In this document: in pieces, positions 32,353 to 40,409 of the stretch | Layout of the letters: every line of letters starts with the position of its first letter | Position numbering within the stretch: position 1 is the stretch's first letter | NCBI GenBank assembly: GCA_031400455.1 | Contig: JANNPX010000034.1 | Location: 1 to 64,000 of the forward strand | DNA: 64,000 nucleotides | Source of the DNA: JANXYW01 sp031400455 | GTDB taxonomy: Bacteria; Chloroflexota; Dehalococcoidia; DSTF01; JACRBR01 | Direction of reading: 5' to 3' | Position numbers and translations under genes: made by a program | The notes under the pieces: model-generated | Told to the model about the DNA's origin: nothing | Databases searched by the model: none | Seen by the model: only the letters and a program-made list of their open reading frames with translations

Positions 32353-32732
32353 TCGGCCTCCGCGTCGTACTGCATCGCCCCAACCACGTTGCCTTCGGTG
32401 TCCTGAAAGAAGATGAGGTGTCCGACGCCGCTGATCGTTGTGCGCTCCATGAGGATGCGCGCGCCATTCGCCCGTAGCGCCTCCACCGTCGCATCAACGT
32501 CCGTGACGGCGAAGGTCGTCTCAAACGAGTTGAGGCGCAGTCCGGGCGCCAGCTCTCGCCGGCGCTGTAGCGCGCCGCGCACGCCTGGATTCTCCGCATC
32601 GCCGGTTGTGATCTGGAAGAAGTCGGGCGGTCCCCAAGCCGCGAATTTCCAGTCGAAGACCGACTCGTAGAACTGCCGCGCCCGCAGGACGTCGTCGGCA
32701 TTGATCGCGAAGTGGGCGAGATTGCTTGTCAA
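32349..32732 (-). CDS. VOC (glyoxalase-like) family protein
   Basis: 127 residues from TTG 32732, chosen because GGGAGG stands seven bases upstream and the protein then starts LTSNLAHFAINADDVLRARQ, as VOC proteins do; ATG 32816 would add 28 residues of unrelated sequence and overlap the divergent regulator. Two VOC half-modules are visible: RQFYESVFDWKFAAWGPPDF first, then FAVTDVDATVEALRANGARI and the end LIFFQDTEGNVVGAMQY. The pattern is that of small single-domain proteins that use a metal or bind a toxic small molecule. Coupled by ATGA to the methyltransferase downstream. Confidence 0.88.
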   Translation of the reverse strand: MTSNLAHFAINADDVLRARQFYESVFDWKFAAWGPPDFFQITTGDAENPGVRGALQRRRELAPGLRLNSFETTFAVTDVDATVEALRANGARILMERTTISGVGHLIFFQDTEGNVVGAMQYDAEAE

Positions 32733-32814
32733 GGGCGCCTCCCTTCCTGCCTGGCGGTTCGTTGAGCCCAATATGCACGTTGGAGCGTCAGTCGTGCTGT
32801 CGCTATAGTGGCCC

Positions 32815-33570
32815 ATGATGTCGAGTACACGACAACCTGACGAAGCTGGCGTCCGATCTTACACCGCCACGCATCCGGCCGGCGCGGCCATCCTGCCGCA
32901 CCAACACGATTGGGATCAGCTCATCTACGCGTCGAGCGGTGTGATGACGGTGCATACCGCGACGGGATCGTGGGTGGTGCCGTCGCATCGATCGGTGTGG
33001 GTGCCGGCCGGTATCGAACACAGCATCATCATGTCGGGGAGGGTGCAGATCCGCACGCTGTACTTCACGCCTGGGATGGCGAAGCTGGTGCGCGAATGCC
33101 GGGCGATGGACGTGCCGCCGTTGGTGCGCGAATTGATTCTCCACGCTGCCGCGAAAAGCCCGCTGCTGATCGGCGTGCCCGCTCACGAGCGCCTCATCGG
33201 CGTGCTGCTGGACGAGTTGGTGGCACTGCCTACAGCGCCGCTACAGCTCACGATGCCACGAGACCCGCGCGCCCTGTGTGTCGCGGAGGCGTTAGTCGCC
33301 GATGTGGCCAGTTCGCGGTCGCTCCGCCAACTGGCGGCGGACGCGGCCAGCAGCCTGCGGACGATAGAGCGGCTGTTCCAGGTTGAGACCATGCTCACGC
33401 TCGACCAGTGGCGGCGCCGCCTCCGCGTCGTCGAGGCGCTGCGGCTGCTCGCGACGGGCGACGGGGTGACCCAGGTCGCGCTCGCCGTCGGCTACAGTAC
33501 CCCGAGCGCGTTCGGCGCGATGTTCCGGCAGGAGACTGGCGTCTCCCCGGGCACCTATTTCACGAATTGA
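32815..33570 (+). CDS. AraC-family transcriptional regulator with cupin sensor
   Basis: 251 residues (ATG 32815, or 32818). An N-terminal cupin-like domain (about 15-90) has ILPHQHDWDQLIYASSGVMT, VPSHRSVWVPAGIEHSI and TLYFTPGM. The C-terminal part (about 155-250) carries two helix-turn-helices: SRSLRQLAADAASSLRTIER and VTQVALAVGYSTPSAFGAMF, with the AraC signature end FRQETGVSPGTYF. It probably binds a small molecule and controls the divergent VOC-methyltransferase pair, whose start is only 82 bp away, and possibly itself. The N-terminal His-x-His suggests a metal or ligand site. Confidence 0.93.
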   Translation: MMSSTRQPDEAGVRSYTATHPAGAAILPHQHDWDQLIYASSGVMTVHTATGSWVVPSHRSVWVPAGIEHSIIMSGRVQIRTLYFTPGMAKLVRECRAMDVPPLVRELILHAAAKSPLLIGVPAHERLIGVLLDELVALPTAPLQLTMPRDPRALCVAEALVADVASSRSLRQLAADAASSLRTIERLFQVETMLTLDQWRRRLRVVEALRLLATGDGVTQVALAVGYSTPSAFGAMFRQETGVSPGTYFTN

Positions 33571-33611
33571 TCCTGCGTGGCCTCGCTGACCCGGCTCGGT
33601 ATCCTCTGTCC

Positions 33612-34061
33612 ATGAGTGAGCAACAGAACGCGTCGCGGATGCTGGGCGTGGATTACGGCGCGCAGCGTATAGGCGTCGCCGTCAGCGAAGGTCGCGTCGC
33701 TGTCCCGCTGACGATTGTTGAGCACGAGAATCGGGAGCGGGATCTGGAACGCGTCGCCGAGATTGCACGCGAGCAGTCGGTGTCGGCGGTGGTGGTGGGG
33801 CTGCCTGTGCTGGAATCGGGCGACGAGGGGGAGCAGGTGCGGCGCACGCGGCGCTTCGGCGATGCTCTGGGGAGGCGGCTCGACGTGCCGGTGCTGTACC
33901 ACGACGAGCGCTTCTCGTCGGTGACGGCCGCACACGCCATGTCCGAGGCGCAACCGGATCGCGGCCGGAGCGCGCGTGGCAAGCGGCGTCTCGATGCCGC
34001 CGCCGCGGCGGTGATCTTGCAGTCGTACATCGATGCCGAACGCGCGAAGGCGAGCGCATGA
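33612..34061 (+). CDS. ruvX: RuvX/YqgF, putative pre-16S rRNA nuclease
   Basis: 149 residues from ATG 33612; an upstream in-frame extension overlaps the AraC gene and is rejected. RNase H-like fold motifs: MLGVDYGAQRIGVAVSE (catalytic Asp, about residue 13), VVVGLPVLESGDEGEQVRR, and LYHDERFSSVTAAHAM (second acidic site), then RLDAAAAAVILQSYID (last catalytic Asp). The family trims the 5' end of 16S rRNA in E. coli. The stop overlaps the mltG start by ATGA, the usual neighbour. Confidence 0.95.
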   Translation: MSEQQNASRMLGVDYGAQRIGVAVSEGRVAVPLTIVEHENRERDLERVAEIAREQSVSAVVVGLPVLESGDEGEQVRRTRRFGDALGRRLDVPVLYHDERFSSVTAAHAMSEAQPDRGRSARGKRRLDAAAAAVILQSYIDAERAKASA

Positions 34062-35119
34062 CATATCGCATCGTCGTCGCGGTGGTTGCTGCGTTCGTAG
34101 TGGCGCTGACTGTGGGTCTGGCGTGGTTCGTGATGGAGACGCCGGGCACGATCTTCTCGGGCGCGCCAGAACGCCGGGTGACGCCGATCGCAGCGGGTGA
34201 CGCGCCGGTGATCGTCACAGTCAAGCAGGGTGAAAGCGCGAAAACGATCGGAGCGGCGCTGCAAGCGCAGGGCGTGATTCGCAGCAGTCGGCTGTTCGAG
34301 ATCATGGTCGGGTTGCGCGGCGTGCAGAACTCCCTCGAAGCGGGCGACTACGAGTTCGACCTGGGCACGACGGCCGTCGAGGCGGTCGATCGCATCGCGC
34401 ACGGGAAGACCGCATCGCGGTACGTCGTGATCCCGGAGGGGCGGCGGATTGAGGAGGTGGGCGAGATCCTGCAGCAGGCGGGGATCGTCAGCAAGGAAGC
34501 GTTCCTTGATGCGCTGGTGAAGTCGCAATACAGCGAGCCGTTCCTGCAGCAGGTGAGTGCCAACAGCCTGGAAGGATTCGTGTTTCCGGCGAAGTACGAA
34601 TTCCCTCGGGGCGCGACGGCCGAGCAAGTCGTCGACACGTTGTTGCTTGGTTTCCAGACGAATGTCGCGGACGGTGTGCAGCTGGAAGGCCAGGACCTGA
34701 CGCTGGAAGAGGTGGTGGCGCTGGCGGCGATCGTCGAACGGGAGGCGCAGACGGCGTCGGAGCGGCCGATCATCGCCGGCGTGTTCCTCAATCGGCTGCG
34801 CGCGGGCATTCCTTTGCAGGCCGATCCGACGGTGCAGTACGCCGTCGCCAGCGCGGACCCGGCGAGCGTGCTGCAGTACACGTACTGGAAGAAGGAGTTG
34901 ACGGTCGACGACCTCAAGATCGATTCGCCGTACAATACGTACCTGTACGGCGGCCTGACGCCCGGCCCCATTGCGAATCCGGGGCTGGCATCGATACAGG
35001 CCGTGGTGCGGCCGGCGACGACGAACTACCTGTTCTTCTTCGCGAAGGGCGACGGCACACACGTGTTTGCGGAGACGCTGGAACAGCACCTGCGCAACAT
35101 CGAGCAGTATCGGGAATAG
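34058..35119 (+). CDS. mltG: Endolytic murein transglycosylase MltG
   Basis: 353 residues. An N-terminal membrane anchor (about 4-26) is followed by a LysM-like segment (about 50-115, VKQGESAKTIGAALQAQGVI) and the YceG catalytic domain. The catalytic Glu is E227 in ALAAIVEREAQ, matching E218 of E. coli MltG in SIVEKET. The domain ends with the family block PTVQYAV, SPYNTYLYGGLTPGPIANPG and FFAKGDGTHVFAETLEQH. It cuts nascent glycan strands at the outer face of the inner membrane. It sits in an operon with ruvX upstream and aroE 14 bp downstream. Confidence 0.96.
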   Translation: MTYRIVVAVVAAFVVALTVGLAWFVMETPGTIFSGAPERRVTPIAAGDAPVIVTVKQGESAKTIGAALQAQGVIRSSRLFEIMVGLRGVQNSLEAGDYEFDLGTTAVEAVDRIAHGKTASRYVVIPEGRRIEEVGEILQQAGIVSKEAFLDALVKSQYSEPFLQQVSANSLEGFVFPAKYEFPRGATAEQVVDTLLLGFQTNVADGVQLEGQDLTLEEVVALAAIVEREAQTASERPIIAGVFLNRLRAGIPLQADPTVQYAVASADPASVLQYTYWKKELTVDDLKIDSPYNTYLYGGLTPGPIANPGLASIQAVVRPATTNYLFFFAKGDGTHVFAETLEQHLRNIEQYRE

Positions 35120-35133
35120 TAGGAGCAACGAAC

Positions 35134-35988
35134 TTGACGAAGCGCGCGGGAGTCATCGGCAGCCCGCTGGGGCACACGGTCAGCCCGGCGATGTTCAAGG
35201 CAGCATTCGCAGCGGCCGGCATCGACGGCGTGTACGAGGCGTGGGACACCGCGCCGTACGTGCTGGAAGGGCGCGTGAACTCGCTGCGTGGCGCGGACTT
35301 TCTCGGCGCGAACGTGACGATCCCGCACAAGCAAGCTGTGCTGCCGTTCCTCGACGGCGCGAGCGAGACGGCGACGAAGGCGGGCGCAGTCAACACGATC
35401 GTCCACAGCGATGGGAAGCTGATCGGCCACAACACCGACGTCGCGGGGTTCGCGCGTTCGTTGCGCGAGGACGCGAAGTTCGACGCGAAGGGCAAGCGGA
35501 CGATGATCCTCGGTGCGGGCGGCGCGTCGCGCGCGGTAGCGCTGGCGCTCGTCGAGGCGGGCGCGGCGGTGATCTTCGTGATTGGCCGCCAGCCGCGCAA
35601 GACTGAGGGCGTTGTGCTGGCGATGAAGCCGCTGACGCCTTCGGGCACGACGATCAGCTGGGCGTACTGGGGCGATGGCTCGTACCTGCGTTCGCTGAAG
35701 GAAGCGGATCTCATCGTCAACTGCACGCCGATTGGCGTGGCTGGATCCGAGCACGCGGGACAATCGCCGCTGCCCGCTGAGCTGATCGAGCCGCGCACGC
35801 TGGTGTTCGATCTCGTCTACAACCCCGCAGAAACGCCGCTCACCGCGGCCGCGAAGTCGCGCGGCGCGAAGGCGGTGTCGGGCCTGGGGATGCTGGTGTA
35901 CCAGGCGGCGGAGTCGTTCAAGCTCTGGACGGCGAAGGACGCCGACACAGGCGCCATGCTGGCAGCAGCGCGCGCGGCGTTGGGGTAA
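35134..35988 (+). CDS. aroE: Shikimate dehydrogenase
   Basis: 284 residues from TTG 35134 with an AGGAG upstream. It reduces 3-dehydroshikimate with NADPH in the shikimate pathway. Substrate site: GSPLGHTVSPAMF (Ser pair), NVTIPHK with catalytic Lys66, and GHNTDVAGF with catalytic Asp102. The Rossmann loop is ILGAGGASRAVALALVEAG (about 128-146), followed by an NRT-like GRQPRK. The C-terminal block VYNPAETPLTAAAKSRGAK then SGLGMLVYQAAESFKLW is standard. It is in line with mltG, and the other aro genes follow after the transposase remnant. Confidence 0.95.
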   Translation: MTKRAGVIGSPLGHTVSPAMFKAAFAAAGIDGVYEAWDTAPYVLEGRVNSLRGADFLGANVTIPHKQAVLPFLDGASETATKAGAVNTIVHSDGKLIGHNTDVAGFARSLREDAKFDAKGKRTMILGAGGASRAVALALVEAGAAVIFVIGRQPRKTEGVVLAMKPLTPSGTTISWAYWGDGSYLRSLKEADLIVNCTPIGVAGSEHAGQSPLPAELIEPRTLVFDLVYNPAETPLTAAAKSRGAKAVSGLGMLVYQAAESFKLWTAKDADTGAMLAAARAALG

Positions 35989-36030
35989 CCGATATTGACA
36001 CGCACGTAACGGCGTGTCGCGGCCGGACGA

Positions 36031-36054
36031 GGGCAGTCTACGGACTGCCCCTAC
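36031..36054. repeat. REP-like hairpin downstream of the RAYT gene
   Basis: GGGCAGTC-TACG-GACTGCCC followed by CTAC; the opposite strand therefore begins with a GTAG foot. It lies 28 bp beyond the 3' end of the broken RAYT gene. A near-identical copy in the same orientation flanks the other side (36639-36662). Confidence 0.9.
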
Positions 36055-36081
36055 GCGATGTATTGGTGCGCGCAGTGGGGA

Positions 36082-36621
36082 CTACGGCGGTGTCGCCGGG
36101 TTCTCTTTGTCGAGCGCCCACTGTCGCGGATTGTCGACGACGTATTGGCGGATCGTTTGCAGTTCGCGCTCGTTGCGGATCACGCGTTCGTGGTAGTTCC
36201 GCTGCCAGATTGACTCGGCGAACCCGTGCTCGCGGAGCCGCCGCGTCACGGCGCCCTTGAAGTTCCGCACGATGACCGGCAGCTCACCCGCCATGGAAGA
36301 TCCGAAGACCCGTGTAGGGGCGCTCTACGGAGCGCCCTCGTGGTCCTGCAACAGAAACACGATTCCGTGGAAATGGTTCGGCATCACGACGAATTCGTCG
36401 ATCTCGACGTTCGAGCGCAATTCTGAAGTACGCCGCCATTCGTCCTCGACGATGCGCCCCGCCGGGCTCAGATGCATGAAGTCCTCGGCGATGCTTCCGA
36501 AGAGTTCGCGGCGATCTTGCGTCACGATCGTGATGAAGTACGCACCGTGGGTTGCGTAGTCGAAGTCCCGGAGCCGGATCGATCGGCGGTGGTGGTTCGT
36601 TGCGTCACCGAATTCGGGCAT
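36082..36621 (-). pseudogene. REP-associated tyrosine transposase (RAYT), interrupted by one in-frame TAG
   Basis: One frame of 180 codons with a single TAG (complement of 36325-36327). The N-terminal part (36328-36621) has YATHGAYFITIVTQDRRELF and VVMPNHFHGIVFL, the HUH metal motif (H-x-H) of Y1 transposases. The C-terminal part (from codon 110) has VIVRNFKGAVTRRL and IWQRNYHERVIRNERELQ, with the candidate catalytic Tyr, and ends DNPRQWALDKENP. RAYT proteins cut and join REP hairpins at the GTAG foot. The stop lies in the linker between the two parts, exactly inside a REP-like hairpin (36314-36337). Either a nonsense mutation or a hairpin insertion disabled the gene, or the two halves are made separately (an ATG exists at 36294). 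Matching REPs flank it on both sides. Confidence 0.88.
36314..36337. repeat. REP-like hairpin inside the RAYT gene
   Basis: GTAG foot (36314-36317), then GGGCGCTC-TACG-GAGCGCCC (36318-36337). It is inverted relative to the two flanking copies and has the same TACG loop. On the minus strand its loop supplies the TAG that ends the N-terminal part of the transposase. Confidence 0.9.
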
Positions 36622-36638
36622 CAGTGCCTCACCGAGCA

Positions 36639-36662
36639 GGGCAGTCTACGGACTGACCCTAC
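36639..36662. repeat. REP-like hairpin upstream of the RAYT gene
   Basis: GGGCAGTC-TACG-GACTG-a-CCC followed by CTAC foot. It differs from the copy at 36031-36054 by one base (A for C), and lies 18 bp before the RAYT start codon. Confidence 0.9.
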
Positions 36663-36738
36663 GTGGGATGTCTCGCTGGGTGCAGTTCTTGACTGGGACA
36701 TCCTACGGCAGAGGGCCCTATCTGCCATACTTCCAGTG

Positions 36739-37410
36739 ATGACGTTGCCTTTGCTTGCGGCTTCGGATTATGGGTTGGTGATCGCTGTGGCGGTCTTGTT
36801 CCTGATGTTCTTCGCGGTGGGCTGGGTGATCATGCAGGGGACGCGGGCGCAGATGGCGTGGCGGCGCGGCGTTGAGCAGGGCGATGTGGACACGATCCGC
36901 ATGCTGGTCAGCGAGGAAGTCCTGCACTGGAAATCGATGCGGATGCCCAAGGGGCTGCGGCCGTCGATATGGCACGGCGTGCAGAGCGCCGAACTCGTCG
37001 ACGTTCGTCCGGACGGCGTCCGGCTCAGCGCGTCCGCGGACGGGCAGTACGCATCTGTGGACGGGGAGCGGCGCGAAGTCAGCGGGCCGCTGATCGAAGG
37101 GATGCGCGTGACGGCGAAGCTGGCCGATATAGCGCTGTATGACATCCCGAACTGCAAGGTCGCGCACGTCCAGATCGATATCTACAGCACGTATCGCGAC
37201 GACCACAGCTCGTCGCAGCGCTGCATCATGACGACCACGTGCCAGCGCGAAGTGGCCGACGCCCTGGCGTGGGACGAGATGGACGCCGAAGAGGTGGTGC
37301 GCGCATTCGGCGGGCACTTCCTGCTGGATGATCGCGGCAATCCGCTGGCGGTGAATCCCGACGCGGCGACGCGCAGCGGCGTGCCGGCTGTGTTCTACAA
37401 GGACGATTAG
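36739..37410 (+). CDS. Hypothetical membrane-anchored protein
   Basis: 223 residues from ATG 36739; a longer frame upstream crosses repeat and RAYT DNA and is rejected. One N-terminal helix (about 10-33, YGLVIAVAVLFLMFFAVGWV) then a soluble domain. The soluble part contains WRRGVEQGDVDTIRMLVSEE, VLHWKSMRMPKGLRPSIWHG, a probable beta-rich middle (VQSAELVDVRPDGVRLSASA) and AEEVVRAFGGHFLLDDRGNP. I do not recognise a family; residues ~60-180 could be an NTF2- or Tim44-like fold, as the line-up helix-WHG-beta-beta suggests, but I am not sure. Its stop is one base from the aroC GTG start, so it is co-transcribed with the aro genes. Confidence 0.7.
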   Translation: MTLPLLAASDYGLVIAVAVLFLMFFAVGWVIMQGTRAQMAWRRGVEQGDVDTIRMLVSEEVLHWKSMRMPKGLRPSIWHGVQSAELVDVRPDGVRLSASADGQYASVDGERREVSGPLIEGMRVTAKLADIALYDIPNCKVAHVQIDIYSTYRDDHSSSQRCIMTTTCQREVADALAWDEMDAEEVVRAFGGHFLLDDRGNPLAVNPDAATRSGVPAVFYKDD

Positions 37411-37411
37411 C

Positions 37412-38584
37412 GTGCTGCGTTTCCTGACGGCTGGCGAATCGCACGGCAAGTCGCTCTCGGTGATCATCGAGGGCGTGCCTGCGGGTCTGCCGATTTCGGA
37501 GGACTACATCGCGGTCGACCTGCGGCGCCGGCAGGGCGGCTACGGTCGCGGGCGACGCCAGAAGATCGAGCAGGACCGCGCGGAGATCATCTCGGGCGTG
37601 CGGCACGGCAAGACGCTGGGCAGCCCGATCGCACTGTCGATCCAGAACCGCGACTGGGCGAACTGGACCGAGCAGATGTCGATCGACCCGATCGACAGTG
37701 AAGTGCAGAAGGTGACGCGGCTGCGTCCCGGGCACGCCGACCTCGCAGGCATCGTGAAGTACGACTTCGATGACGTGCGCAATGTGCTGGAGCGCGCGAG
37801 CGCACGCGAAACGGCGGCGCGCGTGGCCGTCGGCGCCGTGTGCAAGCGGCTGCTCGAAGAACTTGGCATGGAATTTCGCAGCCACACGGTGCAGATCGGC
37901 TCGATCGAGGCGCTCGTGCCGCCGGAGATCGACTGGAACGCCGTCGAGGAGTCGCCGGTGCGGTGCGCCGACACCGCGGGCGCCGAGAAGATGGTGGCCG
38001 CGATCGACGAGGCACGGAACGCCGGCGATACGCTGGGCGGCATCGTCGAAGGCCGCGTGATGCACGTGCCGATGGGGCTGGGCAGTCACGTGCACTGGGA
38101 CCGGAAGATCGACGGATTGCTGGCGCAGGCGTTGATGAGCATCCACAGCGTGAAGGGCGTCGAGATCGGCACGGGGTTCGCGTCGACGCGGATGACCGGA
38201 TCGCACGTACACGACGTCATCCTGCCGCTGGGAGAGTGGCGGCCGGATCAGCTTTGGGCGCGCGCGACGAACAACGCCGGTGGCACCGAAGGCGGCATCA
38301 CGGACGGCCAGGATATCGTGGTACGCATCGCGCTGAAGCCGATCGCGACGCTGCCGCGGGCGCTGCCTTCCGCGGATCTGATGACGGGCGAAGAGATTCC
38401 CGCGCACTACGAGCGGAGCGACATCTGTGTGGTGCCGGCTGCCGGGATCATCGTCGAGGCGATGTGCGCGATCGTGCTGGCGAAAGCGGCGCTGGAGAAG
38501 TTCGGCGGCGACTCGCTGGGCGAGATGCTGCGTAACTGGCGCGGGTTTGAGGCGACGATCGGGCCGCGCGCGCTGCGCGAGTAG
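37412..38584 (+). CDS. aroC: Chorismate synthase
   Basis: 390 residues from GTG 37412. The FMN-dependent enzyme makes chorismate from EPSP. Signatures: RFLTAGESHGKSLSVIIEGV at the N terminus (GESHG), GYGRGRRQKIEQD, RPGHADLAGIVKYD, and the block ERASARETAARVAVGAV (about 127-143). GGTEGGITDGQDIVVRIALK matches the NxxGGIxGG-type FMN loop, and the end SDICVVPAAGIIVEAMCAIV is typical. The length is normal. It follows the hypothetical membrane gene by one base and leads the run aroC-aroK-aroB. Confidence 0.97.
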   Translation: MLRFLTAGESHGKSLSVIIEGVPAGLPISEDYIAVDLRRRQGGYGRGRRQKIEQDRAEIISGVRHGKTLGSPIALSIQNRDWANWTEQMSIDPIDSEVQKVTRLRPGHADLAGIVKYDFDDVRNVLERASARETAARVAVGAVCKRLLEELGMEFRSHTVQIGSIEALVPPEIDWNAVEESPVRCADTAGAEKMVAAIDEARNAGDTLGGIVEGRVMHVPMGLGSHVHWDRKIDGLLAQALMSIHSVKGVEIGTGFASTRMTGSHVHDVILPLGEWRPDQLWARATNNAGGTEGGITDGQDIVVRIALKPIATLPRALPSADLMTGEEIPAHYERSDICVVPAAGIIVEAMCAIVLAKAALEKFGGDSLGEMLRNWRGFEATIGPRALRE

Positions 38585-38664
38585 GTTGTAGGTTGTGGGT
38601 GGTAGGTGTAAGGCACCCGCGCTTTGCCAGCCGGGAAGGGACAGGACTGAAGTCCTGTCCGTAC
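38582..38664. repeat. 7-bp-period array and REP-like hairpin between aroC and aroK
   Basis: Heptamers TAGGTTG, TAGGTTG, TGGGTGG, TAGGTGT (38582-38609), starting at the aroC stop. Then GGACAGGAC-TGAA-GTCCTGTCC with GTAC foot (38639-38664), close in sequence to the hairpin at 17229. Confidence 0.8.
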
Positions 38665-38737
38665 GAGTGACGAATCACGAACGATAGAGACGAATGGCCG
38701 TAGCGACGCACGGCATTCCTGCGTGTATGGTGAGATG

Positions 38738-39298
38738 ATGAACAACGACCAGATATGGCTCACGGGGTTTATGGCGACGGGCAAGACGCGGACGGCGCGG
38801 CCGCTGGCGGTTGCGCTCGACTGGACGGCGGTCGATATCGACACGCTGATCGAGGAGCAGACGGGCGACAAGGCCTCCGCGATCTTTGCGTCCGGCGGTG
38901 AAGCGGCATTCCGCACCATCGAGTCCGAGGTGGTAGAGCGCGTCGCCGGCATGAGCAACGTCGTCGTGGCGACGGGCGGTGGCAGCGTGCTGTCGGAGGC
39001 GAATCGCGCCGTGATGCGACGCCGCGGCTTTATCGTCTGCTTCGATGCGCGGCCGGAGACGATTGCGGCGCGCATACAGGACTCGACGGCGCACGTGTCG
39101 GAGCGTCCCCTGTTGGCGGGAGGCAATCCGCTGGCGAGGATCGTCGAATTGAAGGCGGAGCGCGATGCGATCTACGCGCAGGCCGACTTCATCATCCAGA
39201 CAGACGACCTGACGCCCGACCAGGTGACGCACCAGGTGCTGCTGGCGTTCCGCGAACGCTCGGCGGTGGCCGGGGGCGCGGCCGGGGGAGCCGCGTGA
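38738..39298 (+). CDS. aroK: Shikimate kinase
   Basis: 186 residues from ATG 38738; ATG 38735 or GTG 38723 would add one to five residues. It phosphorylates shikimate at O3 with ATP. Walker A is GFMATGKTRTARPLA (P-loop GKT), the substrate-binding Asp lies in AVDIDTLIEEQTG, the next site is FASGGEAAFRTIESEV, and VVATGGGSVL is the Gly-rich shikimate loop. The lid region has RPLLAGGNPLARI. It ends in an Ala/Gly tail. The stop overlaps the aroB start (GTGA), so aroK and aroB are coupled. Confidence 0.94.
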   Translation: MNNDQIWLTGFMATGKTRTARPLAVALDWTAVDIDTLIEEQTGDKASAIFASGGEAAFRTIESEVVERVAGMSNVVVATGGGSVLSEANRAVMRRRGFIVCFDARPETIAARIQDSTAHVSERPLLAGGNPLARIVELKAERDAIYAQADFIIQTDDLTPDQVTHQVLLAFRERSAVAGGAAGGAA

Positions 39299-40374
39299 TC
39301 CGCGTCACCGCGGAGCATCATTCGTACGACATCCACAGCCGCTGGGGCGCGCTGGCTGATCTGGGCGCGATGATGCGCGACGCCGGGCTGCGAGGCTCGG
39401 CGTTTGTGATCTCGGATGATGCCGTCGGCTCGCTGTTCGGCGAGCGGGCGCTCGCATCGCTGCGCGCGGCGGGCTTCGACGCGTCGATGTTCACGTTTGC
39501 GGCCGGCGAAGCGAGCAAGAGCCTCGAGACGGTGCGGTCGGTTTACGACTGGCTGCTTGCGCAGCGCGGCGAGCGATCGTCGACCGTAGTCGCGCTGGGC
39601 GGCGGCGTCGTGGGCGACCTCGGCGGCTTCGTCGCTGCGACGTACCTGCGCGGCGTGAACTTCGTGCAGGCGCCGACATCGCTGCTGGCCATGGTCGATG
39701 CGTCGATTGGCGGCAAGGTGGGCGTCGACCATCCGAGCGGGAAGAATCTGATCGGCGCGTTCTATCCGCCGCGGCTGGTGATGCAGGACACGAGCCTACT
39801 GGCGTCGCTGCCGGAGCGATCGTTCCGCGAGGGGTTCGGCGAAGTGATCAAGCACGGGCTGATCATGGACGCGCCGATGCTCGACGTGCTGGAGCGCGAC
39901 GCCGACAAGCTGCTCGCCGTGGATCAGGAGGCGATCACGGCGATGGTCTCGCGGAACGCCGCGCTGAAGGCCGGCGTCGTCAGCGAAGACGAGCGTGAGG
40001 GCGGGCGCCGTATGACACTCAACTACGGGCACACGGCCGGACACGCGATCGAGGCGGTAACGGGTTACACGCGCGTACTGCACGGCGAAGCGATCAGCAT
40101 CGGCATGATGATCGCAGCCGAGATCGGCCGCCGCATGGGCGTCACGCCCGCGGCAGTCGGCGAGCGGCAGGCGCGCCTGTTCGAGTGCTACGGCCTGCCG
40201 CTGCGCCACGCCGGCCTCGACGTGGATGCCTTGGTCGCGGCGATGGCGCTGGACAAGAAGGTCGCCGCGAAGAAGGTGCGCTGGATCTTGCTCGAAGACT
40301 TCGGGCGTCCGGTGGTGCGGGATGATGTGCCGGATGACGTCGTGCGGGATGTGCTGCGCCGGGTTGTGGGGTAG
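39295..40374 (+). CDS. aroB: 3-Dehydroquinate synthase
   Basis: 359 residues from GTG 39295. It converts DAHP to dehydroquinate with NAD+ and a divalent metal. NAD-binding residues: EASKSLETVRSVYDWLL and ALGGGVVGDLGGFVAATYLRG, then PTSLLAMVDASIGGKVGVDH, the hallmark stretch. Metal ligands are in FGEVIKHGLI (Glu/His region), NYGHTAGHAIEAV and LHGEAISIGMMIAAE. Length and order are normal. It is the last gene of the aro run; no 3' terminator is obvious before the convergent gene at 40410. Confidence 0.97.
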   Translation: MIRVTAEHHSYDIHSRWGALADLGAMMRDAGLRGSAFVISDDAVGSLFGERALASLRAAGFDASMFTFAAGEASKSLETVRSVYDWLLAQRGERSSTVVALGGGVVGDLGGFVAATYLRGVNFVQAPTSLLAMVDASIGGKVGVDHPSGKNLIGAFYPPRLVMQDTSLLASLPERSFREGFGEVIKHGLIMDAPMLDVLERDADKLLAVDQEAITAMVSRNAALKAGVVSEDEREGGRRMTLNYGHTAGHAIEAVTGYTRVLHGEAISIGMMIAAEIGRRMGVTPAAVGERQARLFECYGLPLRHAGLDVDALVAAMALDKKVAAKKVRWILLEDFGRPVVRDDVPDDVVRDVLRRVVG

Positions 40375-40409
40375 CGATCGACAAGTAGACGCGACCAAAG
40401 TCCGTCGGC

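Noticed and set aside
33653..35128. 491-codon frame antisense to ruvX and mltG
   Set aside because: Arg/Leu/His-rich without domains; the plus-strand genes carry catalytic motifs.
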